In this document: positions 16,954 to 25,070 of the stretch, piece by piece
Layout: each line of letters starts with the position of its first letter
How positions within the stretch are numbered: the stretch's first letter is position 1
From: Candidatus Nanopelagicales bacterium
Lineage (GTDB): Bacteria > Actinomycetota > Actinomycetes > S36-B12
Direction: 5' to 3'
NCBI GenBank assembly: GCA_030728405.1
Contig: JANQZS010000002.1
Coordinates: forward strand, 1-37,599
Length of the DNA: 37,599 nt
Made by a program: the position numbers and the translations under genes
Notes under the pieces: model-generated
The model's database searches: none
What the model saw: the letters and a program-made list of their open reading frames with translations, nothing else
What the model was told of the DNA's origin: nothing

Positions 16954-17636
16954 TCGCATCTCCATGTGGAAATGTAATCGGGAACGGGGGAGTCCTTGGG
17001 CGTGAACTGATCTGGAATCGGAGTGCCGAACTGGGTGAACATGGGAACAATGCCAGCCCAGATTTTCGAGTAGATCGGATCGATCAGGTCGGCCGGGTCA
17101 TCATCGGGGAATCCAGCACTCACTTTGACTGAGATTTCATCCAGAGGCAGGGCAAGGGTGAGGGTCGCTGCTAGTTCCTTCTTACTGGGAGGCCGAGCAT
17201 CGCGCGAACGGCCCGGCAACAGATGCTCAGTGAGTACCGTGAGCGCTTCTAATTCCTCGCTGCCACTCAAACGTCTCGCTGACCCGAGCGCCATCACACT
17301 GCGGTAGTGCATGCTCGATTCGAACGCACTACGAGCTAACACCATGCCGTCAAGAAGGGTCACCGTAAGACAGGTCGGTACACCTTCGGCGAGCGCTCGA
17401 AAAAGGCGCGAACCAGATGACCCATGGATGAGGACTTCATCGCCAAATCGCGCGTACCCCACTGGTAGCACAAAAGGTTGCCCCTCCTGGAGCACGGCCA
17501 TATGCGCAACGAGCCCTGCATCAAGAATCTCGTAGGCAGTAAGCCGCTCTGGCACTGCCTTATCTGGTATCCGACGAAGCCTGGTCCGATCACTCGACCC
17601 AGGAACTGGTAGGTCCGGGACTACAGAATCGACCAT
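16950..17636 (-). CDS. Pyridoxamine 5'-phosphate oxidase-like flavin-binding protein
   Basis: A 228-residue protein resembling the split-barrel, FMN-binding PNPOx-like/NimA family: VPERLTAYEILDAGLVAHMAVLQEGQPFVLPVGYARFGDEVLIHGSSGSRL matches the usual start of these proteins, and the central SSMHYRSVMALGSARRL strand region fits the barrel. No specific enzymatic function can be assigned. The ATG at 17636 lies inside the end of the aminotransferase gene (16-base overlap) and the stop overlaps the next start (ATGA), so it is firmly embedded in the amine-catabolism operon. A role in protecting from or recycling reactive amine/PLP products is only speculation. Confidence 0.75.
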   Translation of the reverse strand: MVDSVVPDLPVPGSSDRTRLRRIPDKAVPERLTAYEILDAGLVAHMAVLQEGQPFVLPVGYARFGDEVLIHGSSGSRLFRALAEGVPTCLTVTLLDGMVLARSAFESSMHYRSVMALGSARRLSGSEELEALTVLTEHLLPGRSRDARPPSKKELAATLTLALPLDEISVKVSAGFPDDDPADLIDPIYSKIWAGIVPMFTQFGTPIPDQFTPKDSPVPDYISTWRCE

Positions 17637-19021
17637 GCCTCGGTCAACACCCCTCGCAAAATCTGCTCAATTTCATCAAACTCCGGCTGCCCGATGATCA
17701 AAGGAGGCGCGAGTTGCACAACGGGATCGCCTCGATCATCAGCGCGACAGTACAAACCGTTGTCGAATAGCGCCTTGGAAAGGAAGCCTCGCAACAAACG
17801 TTCGGATTCCTCCTCGTTGAACGTCTCGCGAGTGACTTTGTCTTTGACCAATTCGATGCCGTAGAAGTACCCAGCACCGCGCACATCACCAACGATCGGC
17901 AAGTCTCTCAGCTTTTCCAAAGTACGACGAAAAGCGCCTTCGTTGTTTATGACATTTTGGTTGAGGCCTTCGCGCTCAAAAATGTCGAGGTTTGCCATAG
18001 CCACAGCAGCTGAGACCGGGTGGCCACCCCACGTATATCCATGCAGGAATGCGTTATTGCCATGCTTGAATGGCTCGAACAGGCGCTCACTGGCGATCAT
18101 GGCACCCAAAGGCGAGTAACCCGAGGTCATGCCCTTTGCGCAGGTGATGATGTCAGGTGTCACGCCATAGCGGTTCATGGCAAACATGTCGCCAATGCGG
18201 CCGAAAGATGTGATCGTCTCGTCGGCAACCATGAGTACGTCGTACTCGTCGCAAATTTCGCGCACGCGCTCGAGGTAACCGGGGGGTGGCGGGAAACAAC
18301 CTCCGGAGTTTTGCACGGGTTCGAGGAAGACGGCGGCGACGCTATCTGGCCCTTCGAACTCAATGGCCTCGGCGATGCGATTAGCAGCCCACAGGCCGAA
18401 AGCCTTTTCATCGGTTCGGTATTCCTCAGGCGCACGATAAAAATTCGTGTTGGGGACCTTCACACCGCCTGGTACCAGCGGTTCAAACGGAATCTTTGCT
18501 GGTGGGATGCCGGTGATGCTCAGCGCGCCCTGCGGGGTCCCGTGGTAGGCGATGGATCGGCTAATCACCTTGTATTTGGTGGGTTTGCCCGTCATCTTGA
18601 AGAACTGCTTGGCCAATTTCCAGGCGGTTTCAACGGCTTCGCCACCACCAGAGGTGAAGAAGACCCGATTGAGATCGCCGGGTGCATAGTGCGCCAAGCG
18701 CTCAGCCAGTTCGATGGCAGCAGGGTGGGCGTAAGACCAAATCGGGAAAAATGCCAACTTCTCGGCTTGCTTTGCGGCAGCCTCGGCAAGCTCTTTACGG
18801 CCGTGACCGGCCTGCACAACGAACAAACCCGATAACCCATCGAAATACCGTTTGCCCTGGTCATCCCAAATGTAGGCGCCTTCGCCCTTAACGATGATGG
18901 GAACATGTCCGCCGTCGTAATAGGTGGAGTGGCGGGTGAAATGCATCCACAGGTGATCACGTGCCTTGTCTGCCAAGGAGTCATTTCCTGGCTCGGATAC
19001 GAATTGCGGAGTGGTTGTCAT
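17621..19021 (-). CDS. Class III aminotransferase, putrescine/beta-alanine type
   Basis: A 466-residue PLP-dependent omega-aminotransferase. The PLP lysine is K296 in DIITCAKGMTSGYSPLGA and the pyridine-nitrogen aspartate is D267 in VADETITSFGR; FFTSGGGEAVETAWKLA and YHGTPQGALSITG are phosphate/PLP-region segments. Close relatives are annotated putrescine-pyruvate (SpuC-like) or beta-alanine-pyruvate aminotransferases, and both would make sense: aminobutyraldehyde for the dehydrogenases at 19672 and 28929, or malonate semialdehyde for the CoA-acylating dehydrogenase at 23557. ATG 19021 overlaps the lrp stop (ATGA) with GGGGA just upstream; ATG 19033 is the alternative. Confidence 0.88.
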   Translation of the reverse strand: MTTTPQFVSEPGNDSLADKARDHLWMHFTRHSTYYDGGHVPIIVKGEGAYIWDDQGKRYFDGLSGLFVVQAGHGRKELAEAAAKQAEKLAFFPIWSYAHPAAIELAERLAHYAPGDLNRVFFTSGGGEAVETAWKLAKQFFKMTGKPTKYKVISRSIAYHGTPQGALSITGIPPAKIPFEPLVPGGVKVPNTNFYRAPEEYRTDEKAFGLWAANRIAEAIEFEGPDSVAAVFLEPVQNSGGCFPPPPGYLERVREICDEYDVLMVADETITSFGRIGDMFAMNRYGVTPDIITCAKGMTSGYSPLGAMIASERLFEPFKHGNNAFLHGYTWGGHPVSAAVAMANLDIFEREGLNQNVINNEGAFRRTLEKLRDLPIVGDVRGAGYFYGIELVKDKVTRETFNEEESERLLRGFLSKALFDNGLYCRADDRGDPVVQLAPPLIIGQPEFDEIEQILRGVLTEAWSIL

Positions 19022-19506
19022 CGTGTTCCCCATGTGTAGGTTTGTTTGCGGAGTTTGAGATAAACGAAGGTTTCGGTTGAACGAACGCCCGGAATTGAAC
19101 GGATTCGACGGTTTACGAGCTCGAGTAGGTGTTCGTCATCCTCAGCCACGACCTCAGCCAAGATGTCAAAAGAGCCAGCGCAAATCACCAGATAGTCGAC
19201 CTCGGGAAGCTGCTCCATGTGCTCAGCAACCGCTTCAACGTCTCCATCGACGTGCACGGCGAGCATGGCCGATCTGGTGAAGCCAACCTGCAATGGATCA
19301 GTGACGGCGACTATTTGCATGACACCTGCATCTGTGAGTCGCTGAACGCGCTGACGAACGGCTGCCTCGGATAGGCCAACAGCCTTGCCGATCGATGCGT
19401 ACGGGCGCCGGCCGTCTTGTTGCAATTGCTCGATAATTGCTTTGGAGACGTCGTCAATGACGGGCGAAGCGGTGCCCGCTGAGCCGTTCTTCTCCTTGAC
19501 GGTCAT
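19018..19506 (-). CDS. Lrp/AsnC family transcriptional regulator
   Basis: A 162-residue Lrp-type regulator: N-terminal helix-turn-helix (IIEQLQQDGRRPYASIGKAVGLSEAAVRQRVQRLTDAGVMQIV) and a C-terminal RAM effector domain (MLAVHVDGDVEAVAEHM ... FDILAEVVAEDDEHLLELV). ATG 19506 gives a normal family length; the frame remains open far upstream but that extension is non-coding in style and overlaps the divergent promoter. It heads the aminotransferase operon through an ATGA overlap and is divergent from the aldehyde dehydrogenase at 19672. It probably controls both directions from the shared 165-base spacer, with an amine or amino acid as effector (inference). Confidence 0.92.
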   Translation of the reverse strand: MTVKEKNGSAGTASPVIDDVSKAIIEQLQQDGRRPYASIGKAVGLSEAAVRQRVQRLTDAGVMQIVAVTDPLQVGFTRSAMLAVHVDGDVEAVAEHMEQLPEVDYLVICAGSFDILAEVVAEDDEHLLELVNRRIRSIPGVRSTETFVYLKLRKQTYTWGTR

Positions 19507-19555
19507 ACCTACACTCTGTACTAGGGATACTGACAAAGCAAGCGAATCCGCAGCA

Positions 19556-19587
19556 AAATTCAAATTTATCTGCGAAATACGTACAAT
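19556..19587 (+). promoter_or_regulatory. Aldehyde dehydrogenase promoter with overlapping palindrome
   Basis: A -35-like TTCAAA (19559-19564) and a -10-like TACAAT (19582-19587) are separated by 17 bases. The -35 box sits inside the palindrome AAATT-CA-AATTT (19556-19567), an AT-rich arrangement suited to Lrp-type binding. The predicted transcript starts near 19594, leaving about 78 bases before the GTG at 19672. Confidence 0.5.
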
Positions 19588-19671
19588 CTTTGGGTAATTA
19601 CTATGGAAAGCATCGAATATGACTACGCTTGGCCACACCCATTCACCTTCAGGCACATTCGGGAGCACCCA

Positions 19672-21117
19672 GTGAGCGCACACAAGCAGATAAAGAACTT
19701 TGTTGGCGGAACCAGTGTGGAGACCCGTGATGGGGTGACCTCGGAACTCTTCAACCCCACAACCGGAGAAGTTTTTGCCACGGCGCCAGTTTCTTCCGCC
19801 GTTGATGTGGATCAGGCGTACCAAGTGGCTCAGGCGGCCTTTGCTGGATGGCGCGATTCCACCCCGGCTGAGCGGCAGTTGGCCATGCTCAAAATCGCTG
19901 ATGCTTTCGAGAGTCATGCGGAGGAATTGATTGCTCTGGAGAGTGAAAACACGGGCAAACCGATTGCCGTGACGGCGTCAGAGGAAATCCCGCCGATGAT
20001 CGATCAGATTCGATTCTTTGCTGGTGCAGCGCGCGTACTCGATGGCCGAGCAAGCGCTGAGTACATGCGTGGATTCACCTCCTCCATCAGGCGTGAACCG
20101 ATTGGCGTGATCGGGCAGGTAACCCCGTGGAACTACCCCATGATGATGGCGGTTTGGAAATTTGCTCCGGCCATCGCTGCCGGAAACACTGTGGTGCTCA
20201 AGCCAAGTGATACCACCCCCGCTTCAACGGTGCGCATGGCGGAAATCATTGCTGAATCCGAGGCGTTGCCACCGGGTGTATTCAATGTGGTGTGTGGAGA
20301 TCGTGATACCGGTCGAGCATTGGTGGAAAATGCGATTCCGCAGATGGTTGCAATTACCGGTTCGGTTCGAGCTGGTATGCAAGTTGCTGAGTCTGCAGCC
20401 AAAGACGTGAAGAGGGTGCACCTTGAATTGGGTGGCAAGGCGCCCGTCGTGATTTTTGACGACGCTGACGTTGCAGCTGCTGCAGAATGGCTTGCGATTG
20501 CTGGCTACTTCAATGCGGGACAAGACTGCACCGCTGCTACCCGAATGCTCGTTGCACCTCGAATTTACGATGATTTTGTTGCCGCTTTGAGTGAGCAGGC
20601 CAAGAACACTGGCACCACGTTTGCAGATGGCCCGGGTGGCGATGCGATGGTGCCGCCGGTCAACAATGCGAGCCAACTTGAGCGCGTGCTTGGATTCATT
20701 GAACGGGCGCCGAAGCATGCACGGGTAACAGCAGGAGGATCTCGTCAAGGTAACCGTGGCTACTTCATCGAGCCAACTGTTATTGCTGGGCTGAACCAAG
20801 ACGATGAAATGATCCAAAATGAGATGTTCGGGCCCGTCATCACCATCCAGAAGTTCAGTGATGAGGCAGAAGCTCTTCGCTGGGCAAACGGGGTCAATTA
20901 CGGATTGGCATCCTCTGTCTGGACCCGAGATATCGGTCGCGCGATGCGGATGGCCAAGAATCTTGATTTTGGCACTGTCTGGATCAACACCCACATCCCG
21001 CTCGTCGCCGAGATGCCTCACGGTGGTTTCAAGCATTCCGGATACGGCAAGGATCTTTCGATGTACGGATTTGAGGATTACACGCGCATTAAGCATGTGA
21101 TGACTTCACTCGATTAG
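19672..21117 (+). CDS. Aldehyde dehydrogenase, aminobutyraldehyde type
   Basis: NAD(P)-dependent aldehyde dehydrogenase of 481 residues. The catalytic residues are N154 (TPWNYP), E252 (HLELGGKAP) and C286 ([11 protein letters not shown]). The [11 protein letters not shown] box and the C-terminal [30 protein letters not shown] resemble gamma-aminobutyraldehyde dehydrogenases (PatD type). GTG 19672 with GGGAG six bases upstream gives the family-like start [16 protein letters not shown] 19603 would add 23 aromatic-rich residues with no counterpart in the family. Divergent from the lrp-aminotransferase operon, it would oxidise the aminoaldehyde produced there to an amino acid such as GABA or 5-aminovalerate. 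Confidence 0.88.
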   Translation: MSAHKQIKNFVGGTSVETRDGVTSELFNPTTGEVFATAPVSSAVDVDQAYQVAQAAFAGWRDSTPAERQLAMLKIADAFESHAEELIALESENTGKPIAVTASEEIPPMIDQIRFFAGAARVLDGRASAEYMRGFTSSIRREPIGVIGQVTPWNYPMMMAVWKFAPAIAAGNTVVLKPSDTTPASTVRMAEIIAESEALPPGVFNVVCGDRDTGRALVENAIPQMVAITGSVRAGMQVAESAAKDVKRVHLELGGKAPVVIFDDADVAAAAEWLAIAGYFNAGQDCTAATRMLVAPRIYDDFVAALSEQAKNTGTTFADGPGGDAMVPPVNNASQLERVLGFIERAPKHARVTAGGSRQGNRGYFIEPTVIAGLNQDDEMIQNEMFGPVITIQKFSDEAEALRWANGVNYGLASSVWTRDIGRAMRMAKNLDFGTVWINTHIPLVAEMPHGGFKHSGYGKDLSMYGFEDYTRIKHVMTSLD

Positions 21118-21134
21118 CAATTGGCTGTCTATTT

Positions 21135-22061
21135 CTAGGGTTTGTCCAGTACCAGGCGGGCCGCCTTGGCTGCAGCATCGGTGAAGTGTGCAATAGACGG
21201 AATGTCTTTTTCTGAAGCTCGCACGGCCACATTCACCTGCCGTGGGCTCAATGCCGGGCTGAACTCAAATGTGACTGTTTCGGGGTCGTCGAGGTCGATC
21301 GCCAGCCGTGGCATGACGGCGGCACCAATTCCACTACGCACCATCGCCTGAACTGCACCGTTATCGACTGTGCGAAAAAGATACCTGGGAGAAATTCCGT
21401 GGGTTCGCAAAATCGCGTCGACGTCATCTTGATAGGTAAGTGCGGGCTGTCCAATGAGTGGGTGACCGGCAAGCGCACTCAGAGGGAAGCGGTTGGAAAC
21501 AGCGAGTTCACAGAGCGGGCTGGAGGGTGAGACGAGTAGTAGATACGGGTCACGACCAAGTTCAACTACGTGTACCCGACTGTCGTCGACGGGTCCTTCG
21601 ATGAAAGTAACGTCGATTTCGTGGGCCAGCAACTGGGAGATCAATTCCTCAGAACTTCTGCCTTCGAAGAGTCCGATGGAGAGTTGCGGAGAAGTGTGGC
21701 GGAGACGACTCACCGCTGCTGGTAGTAAATGAACCGAGACGCTCTGAAAGGTTCCGATGGTGATGGTGCCGGCCATGCCGGTGAGATGGTCACGGATATC
21801 GTCGTCTGCCTTGGTGACATGCCCCAATATGTGTTCGGCGTGTTGGACCAGAGCCCGGCCTACCGAAGTGAGCGTGACCGGTTTGGGACCTCCAGGGCGA
21901 TCAAAGAGAGTGGCTCCCATCATCTTTTCGAGGGCGGCGATCTGCTGACTGATAGTGGCTTGGCTAAAGCCAAGCTCGTCAGCTGCAGCGCCAAAAGATC
22001 CCTCATGGGCAACAGCCACCAGTGCTGCAAGGTGTCGAAAGGATGCTTGACTCAATGACAT
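21135..22061 (-). CDS. LysR family transcriptional regulator
   Basis: A 308-residue LysR-type regulator with the N-terminal winged helix (GSFGAAADELGFSQATISQQIAALEKMMGATLFDR) and a periplasmic-binding-like effector domain (GTITIGTFQSVSVHLLPAAVSRL; LLVSPSSPLCELAV; AMVRSGIGAAVMPRLAI). It is divergent from the unknown small gene at 22176 across a 114-base AT-rich spacer and convergent with the aldehyde dehydrogenase, only 17 bases away. LysR regulators commonly act on the divergent gene, so the small protein is its first candidate target. The effector is unknown. Confidence 0.92.
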   Translation of the reverse strand: MSLSQASFRHLAALVAVAHEGSFGAAADELGFSQATISQQIAALEKMMGATLFDRPGGPKPVTLTSVGRALVQHAEHILGHVTKADDDIRDHLTGMAGTITIGTFQSVSVHLLPAAVSRLRHTSPQLSIGLFEGRSSEELISQLLAHEIDVTFIEGPVDDSRVHVVELGRDPYLLLVSPSSPLCELAVSNRFPLSALAGHPLIGQPALTYQDDVDAILRTHGISPRYLFRTVDNGAVQAMVRSGIGAAVMPRLAIDLDDPETVTFEFSPALSPRQVNVAVRASEKDIPSIAHFTDAAAKAARLVLDKP

Positions 22062-22115
22062 ATATTGAATTATATGATCAAAAACATCGATTTCATTAGT
22101 TTTTAATTATATTAA
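22061..22115. promoter_or_regulatory. AT-rich divergent spacer with two inverted repeats (LysR site candidate)
   Basis: ATATA-TTGAAT-TATAT overlaps the lysR start (22060-22075), and TTAAT-TAT-ATTAA lies at 22103-22115. The stretch is far richer in A+T than the flanking genes. A LysR protein typically binds such sites between itself and a divergent target. Confidence 0.4.
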
Positions 22116-22175
22116 CTTCTCTTTACCCTTGAATCAGTTGCACAACCGCCAGGGTTGCGAGAAGAGGAAGGCACG

Positions 22176-22430
22176 ATGAAAAACATACTTTCGGCTGAAT
22201 ACGACGCCATTGCCGTTGCCATCACTGATCGCGGCTGGATCGCAAATGAAAGCGACATCGACGGTTACCTCGAGCGCGCTGTAGTTCAGGGCGCTCCGAG
22301 CGGCCTCGTTGCAATGTGCCGCGAGGAGCATCTGCCCACTGTGGTGAAAGAACGCGCACTCGCACTTGTTGCTCGAAATACCGTCGATATCACCCGTGTG
22401 ATTCAAAGGCAGCTTGCCCTCGCTGGTTAA
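22176..22430 (+). CDS. Small protein of unknown function (84 residues)
   Basis: No family is recognised. The gene has a good ribosome site (GAGGAAGG just upstream of ATG 22176) and codon use like its neighbours, so it is very probably real. The product is soluble and mixed-charge; residues 1-40 (EYDAIAVAITDRGWIANESDIDGYLERAV) and the tail TVVKERALALVARNTVDITRVIQRQLALAG look helical. There is a single cysteine (AMCREEH) and no signal peptide or membrane segment. It stands alone, divergent from lysR and convergent with the LLM oxidoreductase; an accessory, binding or regulatory role in the island is possible but unsupported. Confidence 0.7.
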   Translation: MKNILSAEYDAIAVAITDRGWIANESDIDGYLERAVVQGAPSGLVAMCREEHLPTVVKERALALVARNTVDITRVIQRQLALAG

Positions 22431-22516
22431 CTGAAAACGGTCGACCAGATGTAAAGAGTTGGGCCGGTGGCGCTCCAATCACCATGATGTATCGAGGACG
22501 TGTCGCGTTCAATTGA

Positions 22517-23536
22517 CTAATCGCGAGCCAGCACCGTCTCTTGAATGGCGGGAATGATTTTCTCGCCATACTGCGCCATGGTGTTGTCCTTGTCATCGTG
22601 CTGCAGGTAGAGCGCAAACTGATTCACGCCGAGGGCCTTGAGCTCCTCGAGACGCCGAATGTGCTCCTCGACCGGGCCAATAATGCAGAACCGATCAATG
22701 ATTTCGTCGGGCACAAAATCGGTGTGCGTGTTTCCTGCCTTGCCATGTTCGTTGTAGTCGTATCCCTGCCGGTTCTTGATGTACTCGGTCAAGGCAGCAG
22801 GTACGGCGGCCCCATCTTCACCGTAGCGCGCCACAATGTCTGCAACGTGGTTACCAACCATTCCGCCGAACCAGCGCAATTGATCGCGGCCGTGGGCGAT
22901 ATCGTCGGTGACATACGCGGGTGCTGCAACGCAGATGTACACATCATCAGGATTCCGGCCTGCCGCAGCGGCAGCATCTCTCACAGCCTTGATCGTCCAC
23001 TCGGCAATGGAGGGGTCAGCGAGTTGGAGAATGAAACCGTCGCCCACCTCGCCGGTCAGAGCTAGAACCTTCGGCCCGTAGGCGGCAACCCAGACATCTG
23101 TCCGACTCTTCGATGCCCAGGGCAAACGAATGTTGTTGCCGTTGTATTCGATCGACTCACCATTCACCAAGCCCTTGATGTCAAGAACTGACTGGCGTAG
23201 TTCGGCAACGGAGACCGGCTTACCGTTGGTCACGCGAACGGCCGAATCACCACGACCGATACCGATAACGGTGCGGTTTCCGTACATCTCATTGAGCGTT
23301 GCGAACACTGACGCGGTCACCGTGATATCCCGAGTCGCGGGGTTTGTGACCATCGGACCGACGATCACATTTCGGGTCTCATCGAGAATCTTGCTGTAAA
23401 TGACGTAGGGCTCCTCCCACAAAATGTGGGAATCGAAGGTCCAGACATATGAGAATCCAAGGGTCTCAGCCCGACGAGCAAGATCGACTACCCGGGAGGC
23501 CGGGGGAGTGCACTGAAGAACGACGCCAACATCCAT
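22517..23536 (-). CDS. Luciferase-like flavin/F420-dependent oxidoreductase
   Basis: A 339-residue TIM-barrel protein of the bacterial luciferase/LLM superfamily: GVVLQCTPPASRVVDLARRAETLGFSYVWTFDSHILWEEPY at the N-terminus, the GNRTVIGIGRGDS segment, and ALTGEVGDGFILQLADP are family-like. It most resembles the subgroup (CPS_4043-like, by recollection) often found beside dihydropyrimidinase and nitrilase genes. Whether it uses F420 or FMN cannot be told from the sequence. It is the last gene of the pyrimidine-type operon, 20 bases after the semialdehyde dehydrogenase, with AAAGG six bases before ATG 23536. Substrate unknown; a ring-oxidising or reducing step feeding the dihydropyrimidinase is a hypothesis. 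Confidence 0.83.
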   Translation of the reverse strand: MDVGVVLQCTPPASRVVDLARRAETLGFSYVWTFDSHILWEEPYVIYSKILDETRNVIVGPMVTNPATRDITVTASVFATLNEMYGNRTVIGIGRGDSAVRVTNGKPVSVAELRQSVLDIKGLVNGESIEYNGNNIRLPWASKSRTDVWVAAYGPKVLALTGEVGDGFILQLADPSIAEWTIKAVRDAAAAAGRNPDDVYICVAAPAYVTDDIAHGRDQLRWFGGMVGNHVADIVARYGEDGAAVPAALTEYIKNRQGYDYNEHGKAGNTHTDFVPDEIIDRFCIIGPVEEHIRRLEELKALGVNQFALYLQHDDKDNTMAQYGEKIIPAIQETVLARD

Positions 23537-23556
23537 GGGAAACCTTTCGAGGTGAC

Positions 23557-25044
23557 TTATCGGGTACGGGGGAATCCGAGGTCAACCGAAGAGGTTGACG
23601 GATCGGGCCAACGTGATGTGATGGTTTTGGTGCGAGTGAAAAACTCGATTCCGGCGGGTCCATACATGTTGGAATCACCGAAAATTGATGCCTTCCAGCC
23701 ACCAAAGCTGTAATAGGCAACAGGAACGGGGATCGGAACGTTGATTCCGACCATGCCCACCTGAATGTCGAATTGGAATTGCCGGGCGGCGCCACCATCG
23801 CGGGTAAAGATTGCTGTGCCGTTTCCGTATTGATGGTCATTGACGAGCTGGACGGCATCTTCGTATGTCGCTACTCGTGTGACGGTGAGCACCGGTCCGA
23901 AGATTTCTTCGTCGTATGCCTTCATGCCGGGCTTGACGTTGTCGATCAATGAGGGCGCAAGGAAGAAGCCTTCTTTAGGAAGATCATTCTCGCGGCCATC
24001 GACAACGATGGTTGCTCCCTCACCAGGTGCATTGGTGATGTACGAAGCGACTTTGTCACGATGCTCTCGGGTGATGAGCGGGCCCATCTCTGCAGTGGGA
24101 TCAGTGCCCGGTCCTACCTTGAGTTTGGGAAGCCGAGCCGCGATCGCCGGAACGAGTTTGTCAGCAACGTCACCTACCGCCACGACCACGGAGATGGCCA
24201 TGCACCGCTCACCTGCGGATCCGTACCCTGCGCTGACCGCTGCATCTGCAGCCATGTCTATGTCGGCGTCCGGGAGCACCACCATGTGGTTCTTGGCTCC
24301 ACCGAGGGCTTGAACGCGCTTGCCGTTTGCGGTGCCGGTGGAGTAGATGTACTTGGCGATTGGGGTCGAACCAACAAAGCTCACCGCAGCAATGTCCGGG
24401 TGGCTCAGAATTCGGTCGACTGACACTTTGTCGCCCTGGACAACGTTGAACACACCATCAGGTAGGCCGGCTTCTTTGAGCAGTTGAGCCATCAGCATGG
24501 ATACCGAGGGATCTTTCTCGCTGGGCTTGAGAATGAACGTGTTGCCAGTTGCGATTGCGTTGGCGAACATCCACATCGGCACCATCGCAGGGAAGTTGAA
24601 CGGCGTGATACCGGCAACAACGCCGAGTGGCTGCTTGATTGAATACACGTCGACGCCGGTCGAAACTTGCTCGCTGTACGAGCCCTTCATGAGTTGAGGA
24701 ATCCCGCAGGCGAACTCGATGTTCTCAATTCCTCGGGCGAGCTCGCCAGCTGCATCGCTGGGGACCTTGCCATGCTCAATCGAGACTAACTCAGCTATCT
24801 CATCACGGTGGGACAGAACGAGCTCATGGAACTTGAACATGACCTCGGCGCGCTTTGACAGCGACGATGAGCGCCAGGTCTTAAATGCTGTTTTTGCGAC
24901 AGCAACAGCGTTGTCCACTTCGGCAACAGAGGCAAGGCCGACCTGTGCCTGGACCTCCCCGGTCGCAGGGTTATAGACGGGGGATGTGTTACCAGATGTT
25001 GAGGGGACGGTTGTTCCGTTGATCCAGTGATCGATGCTGCGCAC
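23557..25044 (-). CDS. mmsA: CoA-acylating (methyl)malonate-semialdehyde dehydrogenase
   Basis: A 495-residue MmsA-type aldehyde dehydrogenase that converts malonate or methylmalonate semialdehyde to acetyl- or propionyl-CoA with CO2 release. C281 is the nucleophile (SAGERCMAIS) and N150 the oxyanion asparagine (TPFNFP). The usual general-base glutamate (LELGGK in hydrolytic family members) is replaced in VQALGGAKNHMVV, a hallmark of the CoA-acylating subgroup. Start GTG 25044 has GGAGA six bases before it. In this operon it would finish breakdown of beta-alanine or beta-aminoisobutyrate after transamination. Confidence 0.94.
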   Translation of the reverse strand: MRSIDHWINGTTVPSTSGNTSPVYNPATGEVQAQVGLASVAEVDNAVAVAKTAFKTWRSSSLSKRAEVMFKFHELVLSHRDEIAELVSIEHGKVPSDAAGELARGIENIEFACGIPQLMKGSYSEQVSTGVDVYSIKQPLGVVAGITPFNFPAMVPMWMFANAIATGNTFILKPSEKDPSVSMLMAQLLKEAGLPDGVFNVVQGDKVSVDRILSHPDIAAVSFVGSTPIAKYIYSTGTANGKRVQALGGAKNHMVVLPDADIDMAADAAVSAGYGSAGERCMAISVVVAVGDVADKLVPAIAARLPKLKVGPGTDPTAEMGPLITREHRDKVASYITNAPGEGATIVVDGRENDLPKEGFFLAPSLIDNVKPGMKAYDEEIFGPVLTVTRVATYEDAVQLVNDHQYGNGTAIFTRDGGAARQFQFDIQVGMVGINVPIPVPVAYYSFGGWKASIFGDSNMYGPAGIEFFTRTKTITSRWPDPSTSSVDLGFPRTR

Positions 25045-25070
25045 GATATTTCTCCGTTTTCGTAAGTGTT

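Noticed and set aside
18020-18835. Long plus-strand open frame (271 codons) opposite the aminotransferase
   Set aside because: It is antisense to a gene with all PLP motifs, has no family-like motifs and no ribosome site.
19507-19917. N-terminal extension of the Lrp regulator
   Set aside because: The frame is open but runs through the divergent promoter and into the opposing gene; the protein from 19506 is a full-length Lrp family member.
20224-21096. Long minus-strand open frame opposite the first aldehyde dehydrogenase
   Set aside because: Composition and lack of motifs mark it as a shadow of the dehydrogenase gene.
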